In this document: positions 46,346-59,132 of the stretch, in pieces
Layout of the letters: every line of letters begins with the position of its first letter
How positions within the stretch are numbered: the first letter of the stretch is position 1
NCBI RefSeq assembly: GCF_042100115.1
Contig: NC_091279.1
Location: forward strand, 2,542,001-2,606,000
Direction of reading: 5' to 3'
DNA: 64,000 nt
Origin: Alternaria dauci
Taxonomy: Eukaryota > Ascomycota > Dothideomycetes > Pleosporales > Pleosporaceae
Notes under the pieces: model-generated
The model's database searches: none
What the model was told of the DNA's origin: nothing
Seen by the model: only the letters and a program-made list of their open reading frames with translations
Position numbers and translations under genes: made by a program

Positions 46346-49320
46346 GGGATGTGCTTGATGGCTATGATGGTGGTGGTGGATGGGTGGTGCTCAGAACTCG
46401 GTTGAACACGGACGTCCAAAGAGAGTGCTGACAGTGGCGGCACATCTTTTGAGGTTCTGATTGGCGCATACGTTTAGCCAGTCGCGTCGGGGATTTGAGC
46501 TTCATGCCTCGGAAGGAAGAGTCTCGTACTGCTGTGTACATCCAATCAGTCTCTTGATTAGTACCCTCAATCAACGTGCATATGTTCAGGATGACCGTGA
46601 GCTTAGTGAACAATTGCCTTGTGGGTCCTATGCCACACGCGCTCCATCCGATCATAGTAGACGGTGTGTCACATTGTCCCAGGCAAGTATGACGAGCATT
46701 GGCAACGGTGTGATGCTGGAGAAAAGTAAAGCAAATATCCAAGCACGATTAATCACGAATTGAATGAGCGGAGTCGGGCACTGCACTGGAGTCTTTAGCG
46801 TAGAAAAGCAGGTATGATCGATTCAGAACGACCACTGAGAGAAGCAGGTATAGTAAGGAAATGACTCGGAAAGCGCCTAGTGCTGTCCGCCGAACAAGGT
46901 ACATACTCCGATTTTAGCGCCGTCGGGTAGGTGGCACGGCACGGAGGTAGCCTATCCGTGCAGCCATTGAATACGTTGAATACGGCAGCGGCGTCTACCG
47001 TGATGCGGGTATGGCTCATGTGCTATTTTTATGCTTGCGACGTCTTTTATTTTAAGAGAACCTGTTCGTTTGAATGTGAAGAATCAGGGAATTTGTAATC
47101 ATCTCAAGCTGATACGCGTCATCGCGCTACAGCATGAGATCTAGATGAAAGTTACTGCAAGTATGCACTGCAATCCTTCGCATAGATAAGCAGACGTGTA
47201 AAAACGTGGTCGTTCATTTGTGGAACAGTTGTAACGCATTTTCTGCTCCGAAAGGAATGACTCCAGCCACTCGCGGGGTAAGATGATAGGGAAGGGTTGC
47301 ATGCCATGAGACAGCTGCACTGCGATTTCCAGTGGGAACGAGCAGGTATAGTGAGATGACCAATCCGCTACCCAGAACGTCTTTGCACCACGGTTCCTAG
47401 CGCAGATAAATGTGTACAGGATGAACCTGGTGAGCCTGTTTGTTGCAGTCGCTAAGCCTCGTCACTGTTGAACCTTGTGATCGGTGTACAGATTTCTTGC
47501 ATCGGAATGCCCCCATCAACGATAGAGATATGACATGCATTGCATTTCTTAGCGCAGAGAACATGTTGGCTACCTGCAAGCCACCTGCAAGCCACAAGCG
47601 AAGCCAAGGCGGAGTGAGCAAAGCAGGCAAAAGAAGCGTCTGTTTCTTGCACTGCAAGTAATCGGCGCGGACGACTGAGAATCCCAATGACTCCATAGAC
47701 CAGCTTCTTCATGGATTGCGAGGCTGGTTTGGCCTACAATGTGACTGCCTTTCGCGTGAAGGAGAACGTATCAACCTACAGCTGTAGTGCGGCGCGCATC
47801 CATTTATTCACGCACTGTTGATGGCTCGGTTGTGGTGAGGTTGTGAAGAGGAGATGCAGAGTTGCGAGGTGATCTCAGATGGTGGGGAAGGACTGGTACT
47901 TCGGCAAGCGCCAAGAATTGATCACACCATGTGCGGGGTAGAAGAACGCTTCAAAAAGTGGGTATGCCCGGATGGCTGTATCCGCCATCTCCATCCTACA
48001 CAGGAGCACACCTTCAGCAACGCAAGCTCATCGGTACGGTCCGAACCATTTCCTACATAGGGCAAAGTGAAAGAGAAGCTGTTCGTCAGACGTCCAACGA
48101 AGGATTCAGAGCTAGCCGATGGCTTGCATGGTGATCCCCACACACGAACAGAAGGCCGGTCTCGACTCATCCTTCGATCTTGGAGCTTAGGGCGAAGAAG
48201 ATGTTGTGAGAACAAGTCGAACAAGTCTGATGGAAGAGAAGATTTGAGTATAATGGTAAATTGTTATGGGCTCACAGGCCTTCCGATCGAACGGATACAC
48301 ATTGCAAGCTACATCTCGTTATCTGCACCACCACAGACTCCTCGTTACTTCCTCGACAGCTCTCCCGCGTACCGCATAGTTACGGCCGAGAACAGGGATA
48401 AGGACTCTCGGTTGAACGAGATCGAGGCATCACTAAAAGATGTACTGCACCTCGGCGCAGATAACAGGGTCGGGTGACGCGAACCTTCAGTCTTGGTATT
48501 GCGCACGCTGCAACCTCCTTTCTAAAGCATAGCCAGTGAAATCTGCACGTTCGAACGGTCGATACTTCCTGCAACGGAAACTTTGGCGCAAGAGAGGGGG
48601 GTGACGTTGCGCCGAAAGACAAGATGCGAGCGTTAGGTGCATCTCAAACACGGCGGTTTCTGTGAAAGAAGAATAGTCATGCCAACATGCGAAAGACAGA
48701 CGACCTCTACAAACGTGGGCTGTTGGAGAGGCTGGGTGACCTGAGGCATTGAGATGCGCTGAATTGGACCAATACGCATGGCACAGGCAACTGGCAAGTG
48801 ACCATGTACCCACAGGCTTCAGATTGACTCTGCAAGTCAGAGATCAGATCGACTAATCAACAATTGCGGCGTTCGCTTCGAAGAGGCCGGGAGCAGGCGT
48901 AAACGCTTTCCGGCACTAGCGCTCCCTGTCGGAGATCTTTGACCGATAACGTTATTCAAAGGCTGGCGGCTCGGGTGTGCTCACGTTCCGAGCGTTATGT
49001 CGAGTCTCGGCCACTCGTAATGTATTGTGGTAACTGATCGGGTCCACCTACAACTCAAAGCGAAACGTTAGAAGCGAGGTGTGGCCGTCGTTGGTCTTTG
49101 GACGTCATGGACGAGGAGAGCAAGGACGAAAACTTGGTGTCTTGAGCAGGCTTGGTCTATGGTATATATCATGTTACCCTCTCCGGCAAAGTCATCCTGC
49201 TATCATCCCACACTTGCACTACCGACACTGTCTTTTGTGTTCGAAGAGCAGCATTTTTGTCTCGGTTTCAGTCTTCCACCTCAACCAAGACTCTGAGCCC
49301 CTCCGGTCGCCGGGGTCGCC
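46346..49320 (+). other. Gene-poor tract, nothing supported
   Basis: Three kilobases without a frame that carries a domain, signal peptide or coherent splicing. A short local direct repeat (gcaagccacctgcaagccac) is at 47576-47595. The last 200 bases are the P450 promoter. Confidence 0.5.
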
Positions 49321-50994
49321 ATGTCGCTTCATCAGTCGTTATCTGCCATGTGGCTGCTGTCTGGCATCGTACGTGTCTCTGTGTTGTGCACACAACCACC
49401 TTCTAATCGTTTCTCTAGGCTGTGGTCTACGCCCTAGGTCTTGCAGTCTATAGACTTTACTTCCACCCTCTTCGCAAATTCCCCGGACCGAAGCACTTCG
49501 CCATTTCTGGACTTCCACTAGCCATTGAAAATCAGTTGAGAGGTCGTTTCACTAAAAAGATTCTCGAATATCATGAGAAGTACGGCGACATCGTTCGTAC
49601 TGGGCCGAACCACTTGTCCATGAACGGAACAATCGGATGGCCCGAAGTTTTTGGGCATAGCCGCGGCGGACGAGCTGAATTCTCTCACTGGGACGACTTC
49701 TATCAGATCGGAGACAAGTCGAACCAATCTATTTTCCCAACGGATAGAGAGAGTCACCGGCGGCAGCGCCGTCTCTTGGCACACGCCTTCTCTGATGCTG
49801 CCATCAAGGAGCAGGAGGCGTTGATCAGGCAATACGTGGACAAACTTTTTGTGCAGCTGCGGAAACAGGCTACGCTGCAAGAACCGACGGACATGCTCAA
49901 GTGGTATAACTTCACGACCTTCGACATCATCGGGGACTTAGCTTTTGGAGAACCCTTCCATTGTCTAGAGGACAGCGATTATCATCCATTTATCGCTATG
50001 ATTTTCGTTGGCATCAGAGTTGGTGTTGCAATGACGGCCTTGCTGAGGATGCCTTTGCTTCGTTGGTTAATCCCATTGATAGTGTCCAAAGAAGAAGTTT
50101 AGAAGCGTCGTGAACAAAAGGAAATGAGTAGAGAGAAGACAGAGCGCAGGATAGCCCTAGGCCCAGCACCCGATGGCCGGAAAGATTTCCTGACGTACAT
50201 CCTTCGTCACAACGATGAGAAAGGCATGAGCCATGAAGAAATCCTGGCAAACTCGGACGCTTTGATCATAGCTGGCAGTGAGACCACAGCAACTGCCCTT
50301 TCCGGCTTGACCTACTGGATCACGACGAACCCGCAAGCCTTGAAGACTCTTCAGGATGAGGTCAGGGCAGCTTTCAGCACCGAGGAGGAAATCACGATGG
50401 TTTCTACTGGCCATCTCAAGTATCTGAACGCCTGTATCGAGGAAGCTTTGCGACTTTATCCACCAGTTGTGGAGACGCCACCGCGCATTTCCCCTGGGGA
50501 ATACGTAAACGGCCACTATATCCCTAAAGGTGTAAGTTGGAATCTACCGTTGCTTTTGCACTGCTCTGCCTATATTCCACTTTGTACGCAGTTGTCGTCT
50601 GAGATTACAGGCGTTCAACTGATCGAAAACTAACAAAGCCCTGTAGACTTTCATCACAATCCACCAATGGGCCGTCCACCACAACCCCAACAACTTCTCT
50701 CTGCCAGATACCTTCAAACCAGAGCGATGGCTCAGTCCGGATCATCCCTTGTATGACCCGCAGTTCAGCGCAGATAAAAAAGCAGCATTTCAGCCCTTCT
50801 CTTTTGGACCGCGCAACTGCATCGGCAAGAATCTTGCATATGCTGAGCTGCGACTCATCGCTGCTCGGTTCTTTTGGAACTTCGATATCGCATTGCACCC
50901 CGACAGTTCTGGCTGGCCAGACAAGCAGAGGGTATTCACACTCTGGGAGAAGATCCCGTTGATGGTGCAGCTGAAGCAAGCTGTGCGGAGTTAG
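49321..50994 (+). pseudogene. Cytochrome P450 with one in-frame stop
   Basis: Exons 49321-49368, 49419-50531 and 50647-50994, about 502 codons, the usual length. An N-terminal anchor helix is followed by FHPLRKFPGP, the C-helix HRRQRRLLAHAFS, I-helix AGSETTAT, the ExxR in EEALRLYPP, the PERF-type FKPERW and the heme-binding FSFGPRNCIG (Cys ligand). TAG at 50100-50102 interrupts a helix between SKEEV and KRREQKEMSREKTERR. The frame is open on both sides and the motifs downstream are intact, so a recent nonsense change (for example from CAG or GAG) is likely. An 84-nt in-phase GT...AG could remove the stop but would delete a normal part of the fold. The closest-looking families are secondary-metabolite P450s; the substrate is unknown. 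Confidence 0.85.
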
Positions 50995-53344
50995 ACTGAT
51001 CTGCAGTGATCTTTGTGAGGATGATTTCCTGCCGCTCTGCTAGATACAATAGAGCGCATTAGGTGTATTATATGACAATACGACTGGGTCTTTTCGCATC
51101 AGTAAGGCGCAATGTTGTTAGACAACGCGGTAGTGTTCGTGGCCAAGTGACTGGTATGGAGACAATACAGAAAGCATGCTCGCATCTTATCACGAACATA
51201 TGTCATCAACAAATGCCTGTGCACCGGAGAAGACTAACATTCCGCGCATTGTAATCTACCTCATCTACAGACGACAAAATTATCTTCGATAGAGAACTAT
51301 CTTGTTCTACGATGCATTGAGTAGATCAAAAGGTATTATATAAGACAAGAATACCTTTCTGGAAGAAAGTTCGGTAGAGACAAGTATCACGATGTAGAGA
51401 GCGAATGATAATAGAGAGGAACCAAGGTACGGACAACTTCCACTCAGCAGGAAACTCACTTTGCTAACTCTTTTAGCTATATTTCTGCTATCACCAAGGA
51501 CACGCACGAGCTACCTATCGAGTGCGAGCTTGCGACTTCGTCTATAATCTTTAACCTTCCCCTGTCTCAACGCAGACGAACCCGACAAGGTTTCGCAACG
51601 ACGGCGTTACGCAGATGATAATTTATTCGCTTTCTATGGCTATGCTTTGCTACTAGAGGAGGTTTAGTAGATAAATGCGTGGGTCGTAAGTAGCACGAAG
51701 TTCCTCGAAGAAGCACCTTGTCAGCTACCGCGTCTAGAAAGCATCTCCTGTATTATAAACGATTTCCTGACGTGCTGTAGAGACGCAGATTGGGCAAAAG
51801 TACTATTGTATGATTGCAGGACCAAGTGCATGGTGTTTGAACATCTCGATCTATACAATTTTATTGTGCAGCTCACCAGCCGAATTTACACCTTTTAGCG
51901 GAATGGCTTCGAGGTGTAACATGAGACCACCATTATATAGGGGCTGCAAAATTTTTCCTCTGTGATCGCTAAATTCGCTGGTGGTGCCTTAATAAACTCA
52001 ATACGAACTTCTCAGCCACCGAAGCGGAATACTAATAGCAAGATACTCGTGATCGTCTTGACACCCTGGTACCATGAGCAGCGCATGGCCCATTTACATT
52101 TTGCAGGATTCGCATTAGCAGATGGCTTGGGACAGCAACCTTGGCGAGTTTCGTGTATCGCATGCATTGTATTAGCAGCCGTCGAGCGATGGAAGCTTAC
52201 ATGACATTCATCCAGTGGGCGTAAGCGGGTATTTGCTCACGCGTTGCCATTGGATAACTGTCGGCTGATGACGAGCTGTGCCACGCTCAGGCACATCAAC
52301 GATTTTGGCCGCTGCGCCGCCCCTCACTCGCGCTGGTATCGAAGTGTCCCTAGGTAGTGTGGGTTTACTTGAGCAACAAGCTTGCAGCGTCTTGGTAGAA
52401 AGCTGGAAGCGATAAGGGCGTCGATTGTGGTACCCTCGAAAGTAAAGATATACCTCCGCAGCGCACATCAGGAATACCTTGGTCCTGACTGATCGCCGCC
52501 TGTCCTGACAATGCGCGGCGTATCATGACTCGGATGTGGCTGTGCTGGCGTCCCGATGATGACGGGCGGGAGGGAGAGTGCGCTACCGAGTTTCGCTACT
52601 TCGCGCGTTTCCCCGCTACACGAGGCCCGCTGCGCCCCAGCCCGTACCGCGCTCGCAACTTTGTCTATTCTTGGAAGCCACACTCGCGTAGGTGCTTCTA
52701 CACAGCCGTTGTCTTATGTCTTCTTCCTGGCGATGTATGCGGCAAAGCAAGCAATTTGGATGCGAAATCACGTACGCAAAGTATGGTGATACCTCAGCTG
52801 CCCCACCGGTACGCCCGCGATGATGACTACGACAGTGCCCGAAAACATGGTGCCTTGTCGCAATACTCGGACATTCGTAGTGCGATTACCCGCAAGCACG
52901 TCCCTAGTCGAGAGTGACCATTGAAGAGGCAGGCATTGCTAATCCCCAGCTTAGTTTCCACTGTTCCAATACTCTGGCATATTGTCTAAGATGTCGTCCG
53001 GGGTCTCGAACTGCAACACAATCCTATCACTAAGCGAACGGCGGGCCTGAGTACTGTCTTCTCGCCTCATCTCGCTACATGCTCCGAAAGCAGCATCGGT
53101 TAGGAAAAGTCCACGTAATGAGCACTATAGAGACGCTCGAGAGGAGTTTTAGGCATGACACGACTGTGGTACTAGCAATATCGCCCGTTGAAGGCTATGT
53201 GAGATTGCCTCTCTCGGTCCAGGGAATACACTATAAGGCGGAGGTGAACGCCTTTGTCGATACTCAACTCAGTGCGACATCTCTGATTAGGACTTTGCCG
53301 ATACTATCATCGATCTCTCTTTCATCATCGAACAAACCGCTGTC
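50995..53344 (+). other. Gene-poor tract, nothing supported
   Basis: About 2.3 kb, AT-richer than the housekeeping part between 51000 and 52000. No transposon domain or terminal repeat found by eye. Confidence 0.5.
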
Positions 53345-54320
53345 ATGCACATGTCATCTCTCATCCTCAGTGCTCTTGCGGGTGTCGGTCTCGTTAATGC
53401 TCAGGGCTCTTTCGAGAGCTGGCATCCAGCTGGGCCTGGAGAATGTACGTTTCAGTCTAGCCACACTTACTTAACCTATGGTATCCGATGCTGACACTAC
53501 CCAGCGCGAGGTCCTTGTCCCATGCTGAACACTCTGGCGAACCATGGTTTCTTGCCCCGCGAAGGTCGCAACTTCACGCTCCCTACCGTCAAGCACGCTC
53601 TCTCGACAAGCCTCAACATCAGCGCCGACATCGCGGAATTGTTGTACAATTTTGCGCTCACAACGAACCCAGGTCCGAATGCTACGACCTGGGGCCTGGA
53701 CACCCTGGGCAACCATAACATCTTGGAACATGATGCCAGTTTGAGGTGAGTTCTTCTCTCCAACCAACCAGTGACGGTATCTGCTGCATCTCGAGTGCAT
53801 CACTGATACGAACCGTTGTTCAGTCGTTCCGACAAATTCCTTACTGACGACGCCGTCTCTTTCAACGACACGATATACAACCAGACCCGTGCCTACTGGA
53901 CCGAAGACGTGATCACTATCCAGATGGCCGCCAACGCGCGGCTCGCTCGCATGATCGATTCCGTAAAGTACAACCCGAGGTTCGCTTTGTCGGAATTGGC
54001 TGCGGACTTCAGTGCAGGCGAAGGTGCCGGATACATGCTCGTCTTCGGCAACAAGACGGAGAAGACAGCGAGCAGAGACTTTGTAGAGTACTTTTTCGGT
54101 ATGTGTCACGTCAATGTTGAGTAGATGAACGGGTGCTGATGTTTGAACAGTGAATGAGCGCTTGCCGACAGAGATCGGCTGGACAACCCCTAGTGAGGAA
54201 ATCAGCCTTGAGAATCTCTTCAGCTTCTCCAACGACATCTACGCTGCGACTTCATACGCCGCTTTGGAGTCGAAGGCGGGCGTGACGCGCAGGAGCGATA
54301 TGGTCGGGAAAGTTTTCTAG
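53345..54320 (+). CDS. Secreted heme-thiolate (chloro)peroxidase / unspecific peroxygenase family
   Basis: Exons 53345-53444, 53505-53745, 53824-54098 and 54151-54320, 261 aa. Signal peptide MHMSSLILSALAGVGLVNA. The family motif PCP with following residues (SRGPCPMLNTLANHGFLPREG) supplies the proximal heme Cys. NHNILEHDASLSR contains the EHD element that binds Mg and supplies the distal acid. Many NxT/S sites (NFT, NIS, NAT, NDT, NQT, NKT) fit heavy glycosylation and secretion. Short UPO-type members oxygenate or halogenate organic substrates with peroxide. All four junctions are in frame. Confidence 0.9.
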
Positions 54321-57300
54321 TCTCGAGTATTGATTGATGTACCTCACACAGTGTAATGGATAAGAGGCGTTTCCTTGTAGATACTAGAGAATGCAGTACA
54401 GTTCGGCAATGTAAAGTCTACTCGACGAGATGCTCGTCATTGCCTACCCGTGGCACGCCGCATTATCCCGTGGCCGTAGTCGTGGTCAGCACACAAATAG
54501 CCTCACATGACCATGGCATGACTGAGATGTCGCATGATGTTGGTCGGTGTCATAATAAGTCTTGTGACAATGTGCGGTTGAGAGACTCTGAAGCGGAGCA
54601 GCAGTCTCACACAGGTATGTCTTTATGACGGCCGCGGGACTTCAGCTGCACCAGATGTGGGGTGAAAAGCGACTGGGACATGCCGCTTCCACATGACAAG
54701 CCATTTTGACATGACTGTACCCGCGCGTTGGCCGATCTTCTTGTACCAGTATCGTGAGCCACGCCTCGTCTCGTCAGAAACTAGTGGCAGTTGTCGCAAT
54801 GCCGATCGTATGTCCGTCTCGCATCGTGGGATACACTCTATACCGTTCCATTGTGTGTTGAGATCCAGCATTGACTGGCGCGGGCATCGCCGGGTTCGCC
54901 GCTGCGCTGGAGCATCTGACTGCTGGGTGGTGGCTGTGGACAGATCGGCGGTCGCGACGGTCGCGACGCTTCATTGCAGAGGTTCGAGACGGGAGTGTTG
55001 CGGGGCGGTGGCTGGTCATGGCGAAGATCGGTGTCGTCACCGGCGGTCAACCTGGATGAGCATCGCCATGGAGATATTCATCTTCTTGCATGCTTCATGC
55101 GCTCTTTACAGTCCTCACAAAGATGGCCGTACGTGTCGGCTGCTTTCCATGGCGCCGCTATCCGAACAGCAACCAACACCCAGTTGCATGCATTATGTCC
55201 CGACGATCGAGCGCAGGCATGTGTCGCTGGAGGTGGTGATTGACAATGACGAGTCACTCCATCGATTCAATGTGTATGCGCTGCGTGACAGACGAGCGTG
55301 GTACGGGGACAGCTGTACGCGATGCGTTCGCGTGCAAGTGCCGCGGCGAAATCGCCGCGCCAAGACCCCGCTCCCAGCTTCCGCTCAATCACTCGCCTGC
55401 TTTGATGCTTCATCACGACTGCGCCGTCAGTCGCTCGTTGTGCGATGAAGGTATTCAATTACGGGTGGTGCGGTGATTGGACTTACAGCGCGACAGGAGA
55501 TGAATGCGGACGGCTGCAGCTCTTGCGCTGACCGAGCGACGACATGATCATGCACCAATCGAGGCTAATAATTCCGAACGAGCTGGACGCAAGACCCTCA
55601 CGAGTGTGAAGAGCTGGTGGAGGTACGAAACCCCTCGACGCAGGCTCAATGTTCTTCTCAGCATCACACGCCGCCGTCTTGTGTCTACCATGTCATCACC
55701 AGCACTCCTGCTTCGGCCTTCGGCACAAAGCTTGTTGAACCATTGGTTTTTTATCTGTAGGTTTATCGAACAATATGACAGCTCGCCGCGATGGGGAGGA
55801 GCACAGTCGCCGTTGACTTCACCGCATTATGCCCAGCCCACCATCTTAGTTCCCACACCACGCCTTGCACTGCATTGTGGCCGAACAATACTGGACTGGA
55901 ATTGTGGAACGACACGATCTCTCATCGAAATAATCTATACTAAAGTATGCGACAAGACGACTCGTAGAGGGTAAGCAAGGAGCGCCGATGCGGCGCACCT
56001 CCATCAATCATGTACGGGGACGATGAGCTGCCTTCGACTTCTGCCATTCCCACAACACCTGTCGTCCACGTTCAACATGTGCGGACCTCACGCAGAGGGC
56101 AAGGCGGGCAGGACTGTCGCGGTATGCCTATGTATCTGTTGTACAGAAACGCGACAAGCACGCCCACGGAAACTCCAACAAACAACTTGACCCAATATAT
56201 CAACCTCGCGCTTTCGACCGAGGCTGCGTCAACATCATGGCTCATGCTGCTATGTCCCTCTTCGACCGCGAGCTGTACTGCAAGATCGGCGCTGGTCTCG
56301 TTGTGTGGGCAAGGGTCTTCAAACTGAAAGTCCTTGTCGTCAGACATTGTGATGAGTAGTTGGAAAGAGGTTCTTTCAAAGGAAGGTTTGCGAAACTGGA
56401 TCTGTGGGTCGAGAGCTGTTGACAAGATCGGGAACCTCTTAAAGATAAACGTTGAGAGCGATCTGAGAAGATGCAAGAAGCAAGGTGAGAGTGTGCGAGG
56501 GTCATCTGTGCCTATATCACACCAGGTCGCGACGACCAGATCTCTATCACTGTATCACTTAACCAGAGTACCAAGAATTTCCTGCGTCTTCGTCATACAT
56601 CTTTATCATCTCCTCGCTGGTCCACAGCCACGCCAAGTACGAGGGAGCCGTTCTACCCGGGCCGGGCACCATCCCCTCAAAAGATCGTGTTCTCATTCGG
56701 AATTGATCGGCAAGACGGCTTCGGGTTCCACTAACACAAGAGTTTCCTCAATCGACGCGAGGATAAGGCAACCAAGCCAAGTCCACGGCGTCTGTTTCTG
56801 CGATAGTAGGATTGGGAATACAAGCTAAGCCGACCCTTTTCGAAATGACCCGAATGTACTTTCCAAGACGGGAACCATATTATCCATTTCTCTGACCGAT
56901 CGGCTTCCATCACTAAGGCGACATATGATGTAGTCACCGTCAGTTAAGGCCTCCCAGTCTGGTCGCATATAGTCGATTCTTGTCTATATTCAACCATGCA
57001 TGAGCATAGAAAGACTCAAGGAATCGCATCATCGGACCGCAAGCTCTACGTTATTTTCCTGTAATGGGAGTTGACAGTAGACGTACAATCGAGAACAGCT
57101 CAGTCGTCAGATACGTGAGACGAGTACTTGGCAGCCAAGTTAGTCACGTTGGATCCGTCATCTACACGACCACACTAAGGAACGGGGCGTACCGTCGACA
57201 GAGCCTAGTTGACCCATGCGGCTCACTTAATGTGGGGCGAGTGAGTGCCCACTGCCAGACGTGACAGTTCCATGGCAGATGCACAAGATCTTCTTGGCAT

Positions 57301-58050
57301 ACAGATTCGCCGCATCGGCTTCGTCGGGTTATAGAAATCAGCATTTTGGCATGACCAACCCTCTCACCAGGATTGCCAACAAACATAAGGGATATTCCCA
57401 GGAGACTGTATGCTCAGCCAAACCGCGCCATATATGCTGCTTCCCCTACTGCTAGTACCCAGCGATCAAATAATGCTATCTCAGGATCGAGTGCTCGTCA
57501 CGACTTCACTGTCTGTCACATGCGATTGACGTACTCTCGCATCTGAGAGTAGCGATCGGATCACAGGTGTTCTGACATTGACTACTGCATACTAAATGTC
57601 ACCGCCTGAAATTCACGTGTCTACAATACGCATCAATTGTCACTTCCCAAGGCTTGAATGCAGTTTCTAGGCAGCTTGCGGAGGCCTGAATTAACACCAT
57701 ACCATCGATCATGATCCTCCATACGACTCTACTGTCCTCGCATCGTCATACTCGCCATATGCGTAACAGTTCAATGCCGCATCAAAAGATAGCTTCGAGG
57801 GAAGGCCTCTCAACATCGGGTACCGGCAAGTGAAAAGAGCCACCGTAGCAGATGGACATGAGGTCACCGAGCGAAAGCATGCTAGCTGGTACGACGACTG
57901 AGACGACTGGATCGCAAGCAAGTTGGAAAATGTGAACATAAAAGGCGACAGTTCCTCGAGCAAATCAAGCAAAACACACCCTCCTCACACAGTTTATCAT
58001 CAGATCAACTACCTCATTCCGTTCTTATCAGATAAGAATCAACCAGAAAG
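54321..58050 (+). other. Gene-poor tract; one small frame at 56072-56347
   Basis: About 3.7 kb. Apart from the TM-tail protein, the frames are short and mutually overlapping. Confidence 0.5.
56072..56347 (-). CDS. Small single-TM protein related to the end of the 58051 gene
   Basis: 91 aa from ATG 56347. Acidic soluble N-terminus (MSDDKDFQFEDPCPHNETSA), then one TM helix (WVKLFVGVSVGVLVAFLY), then a short tail with GIPRQSCPPCP and EVRTC. The helix and tail align with VSSFTVGLTTGVIGARYFGTPPDCIPGP...AVRTT of the 58051-59132 frame. Two loci sharing this layout within 3 kb support a real family. Function unknown. Confidence 0.5.
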   Translation of the reverse strand: MSDDKDFQFEDPCPHNETSADLAVQLAVEEGHSSMSHDVDAASVESARLIYWVKLFVGVSVGVLVAFLYNRYIGIPRQSCPPCPLREVRTC

Positions 58051-59132
58051 ATGTTCTTCAAACATCAAGCAGCACTTACCGAATTGTGTTCTACACTGGC
58101 TTTGATTGCAATGGCCAGAGACTCGGTGCTCGACAAGCTGTTCAAGATGGTACTTGCTACGACCCTGGCACTTTGGGGCCGCAAACCAGCTCCGTCTTGA
58201 TAGTGGCTGAGGAGGGTGACGGTCCCCAGTCTACAGTGGTCTTCTTTCCAAATGGTGTTGATTGCGATCTCAGCGCATCCATCTCGACTGGCAATACCGG
58301 CTGCGTCAACGTCTACCAAGGAGAGTCGTTTGGTGGATACAGAGTCATCAGCGGAGAAATCAAGCGCAGAGACGTCCAACAAGAAGCCCCCACCTCTGTG
58401 ACCAGCATCACCCACGGCGACTTCTTCGAAATGGACGACGAACTATGGCGCTGGAACTAGATCGCCCAGGATACTTTCTCTGGCGTTAAACCCGAGGATT
58501 GGTCCGGTAACACTCGCCTCGCCAGCTTCGCACCTCTTGAGTATGGAAAAGACTTCCCATTCAACTTTACTCAATACGATCTCAAAAACCTGTCACCCTT
58601 TGTGGCGGAACGCGCTGTTGTCGCAGCATCGGCGCTCGCTGAAGACTCCACAGCGAACTCTCCTCTTGACGTAGCGGAACTCTTCGAAGGTCAAGACGTC
58701 TGCCGGAGGATCCGCGACTGCGTGTACGGGTTCCCTATCCTTGCCAACTACTACTTTCCCGCGCAAACCGAAGCCGTCGTCAACCAGATCAATGCCGCAA
58801 AACCTGCAGCGCAGAGCATCTGGAATTTCCTGATGAACCCGTACGTCTCCAGTTTCACCGTGGGGTTGACTACCGGCGTCATCGGCGCTCGGTACTTTGG
58901 CACTCCGCCTGATTGCATTCCCGGCCCAGAGGCAGACGCCGTGCGCACGACTATCAACGAAGGCACCACGACGGCCAGCCGTGTTAGCGCCATCTCCACC
59001 GATGTGCTGGGCGGCAGCAACGGAGCGGTTACTCTGACTACCGTCATTATACCTCCTGACCAGCGAGGTTTGCGCTCTCGCGACACAAGCGATCACTATA
59101 TACCAACGTTCCGGGCTTTGAGGAGTGGCTAA
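58051..59132 (+). pseudogene. Cysteine-containing protein with C-terminal TM segment, in-frame TAG
   Basis: One long frame from about 58068 to 59132 with a single TAG at 58458-58460. Before it: FYTGFDCNGQRLGARQ, GTCYDPGTLGP, VVFFPNGVDCDLS, GCVNVYQGESFGGYRVI, a small disulfide-type domain. After it: IAQDTFSGVKPEDWSG, FEGQDVCRRIRDCVYGFP, and the TM stretch YVSSFTVGLTTGVIGARYFG. The only nearby ATG (58051) is in a different frame, so the N-terminus is also unresolved. A 72-nt in-phase GTGACC...CCCAG could splice out the stop. I favour a nonsense change because the text on both sides reads as coding. Family unknown. Confidence 0.55.

Noticed and set aside
47576..47595. Short direct repeat that might hint at an array
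   Set aside because: Only two units with no regular spacers; not a CRISPR or satellite.
51000..52000. AT-richer stretch considered as a RIP-degraded transposon
   Set aside because: No terminal repeats, target-site duplication or residual transposase/RT motif visible.
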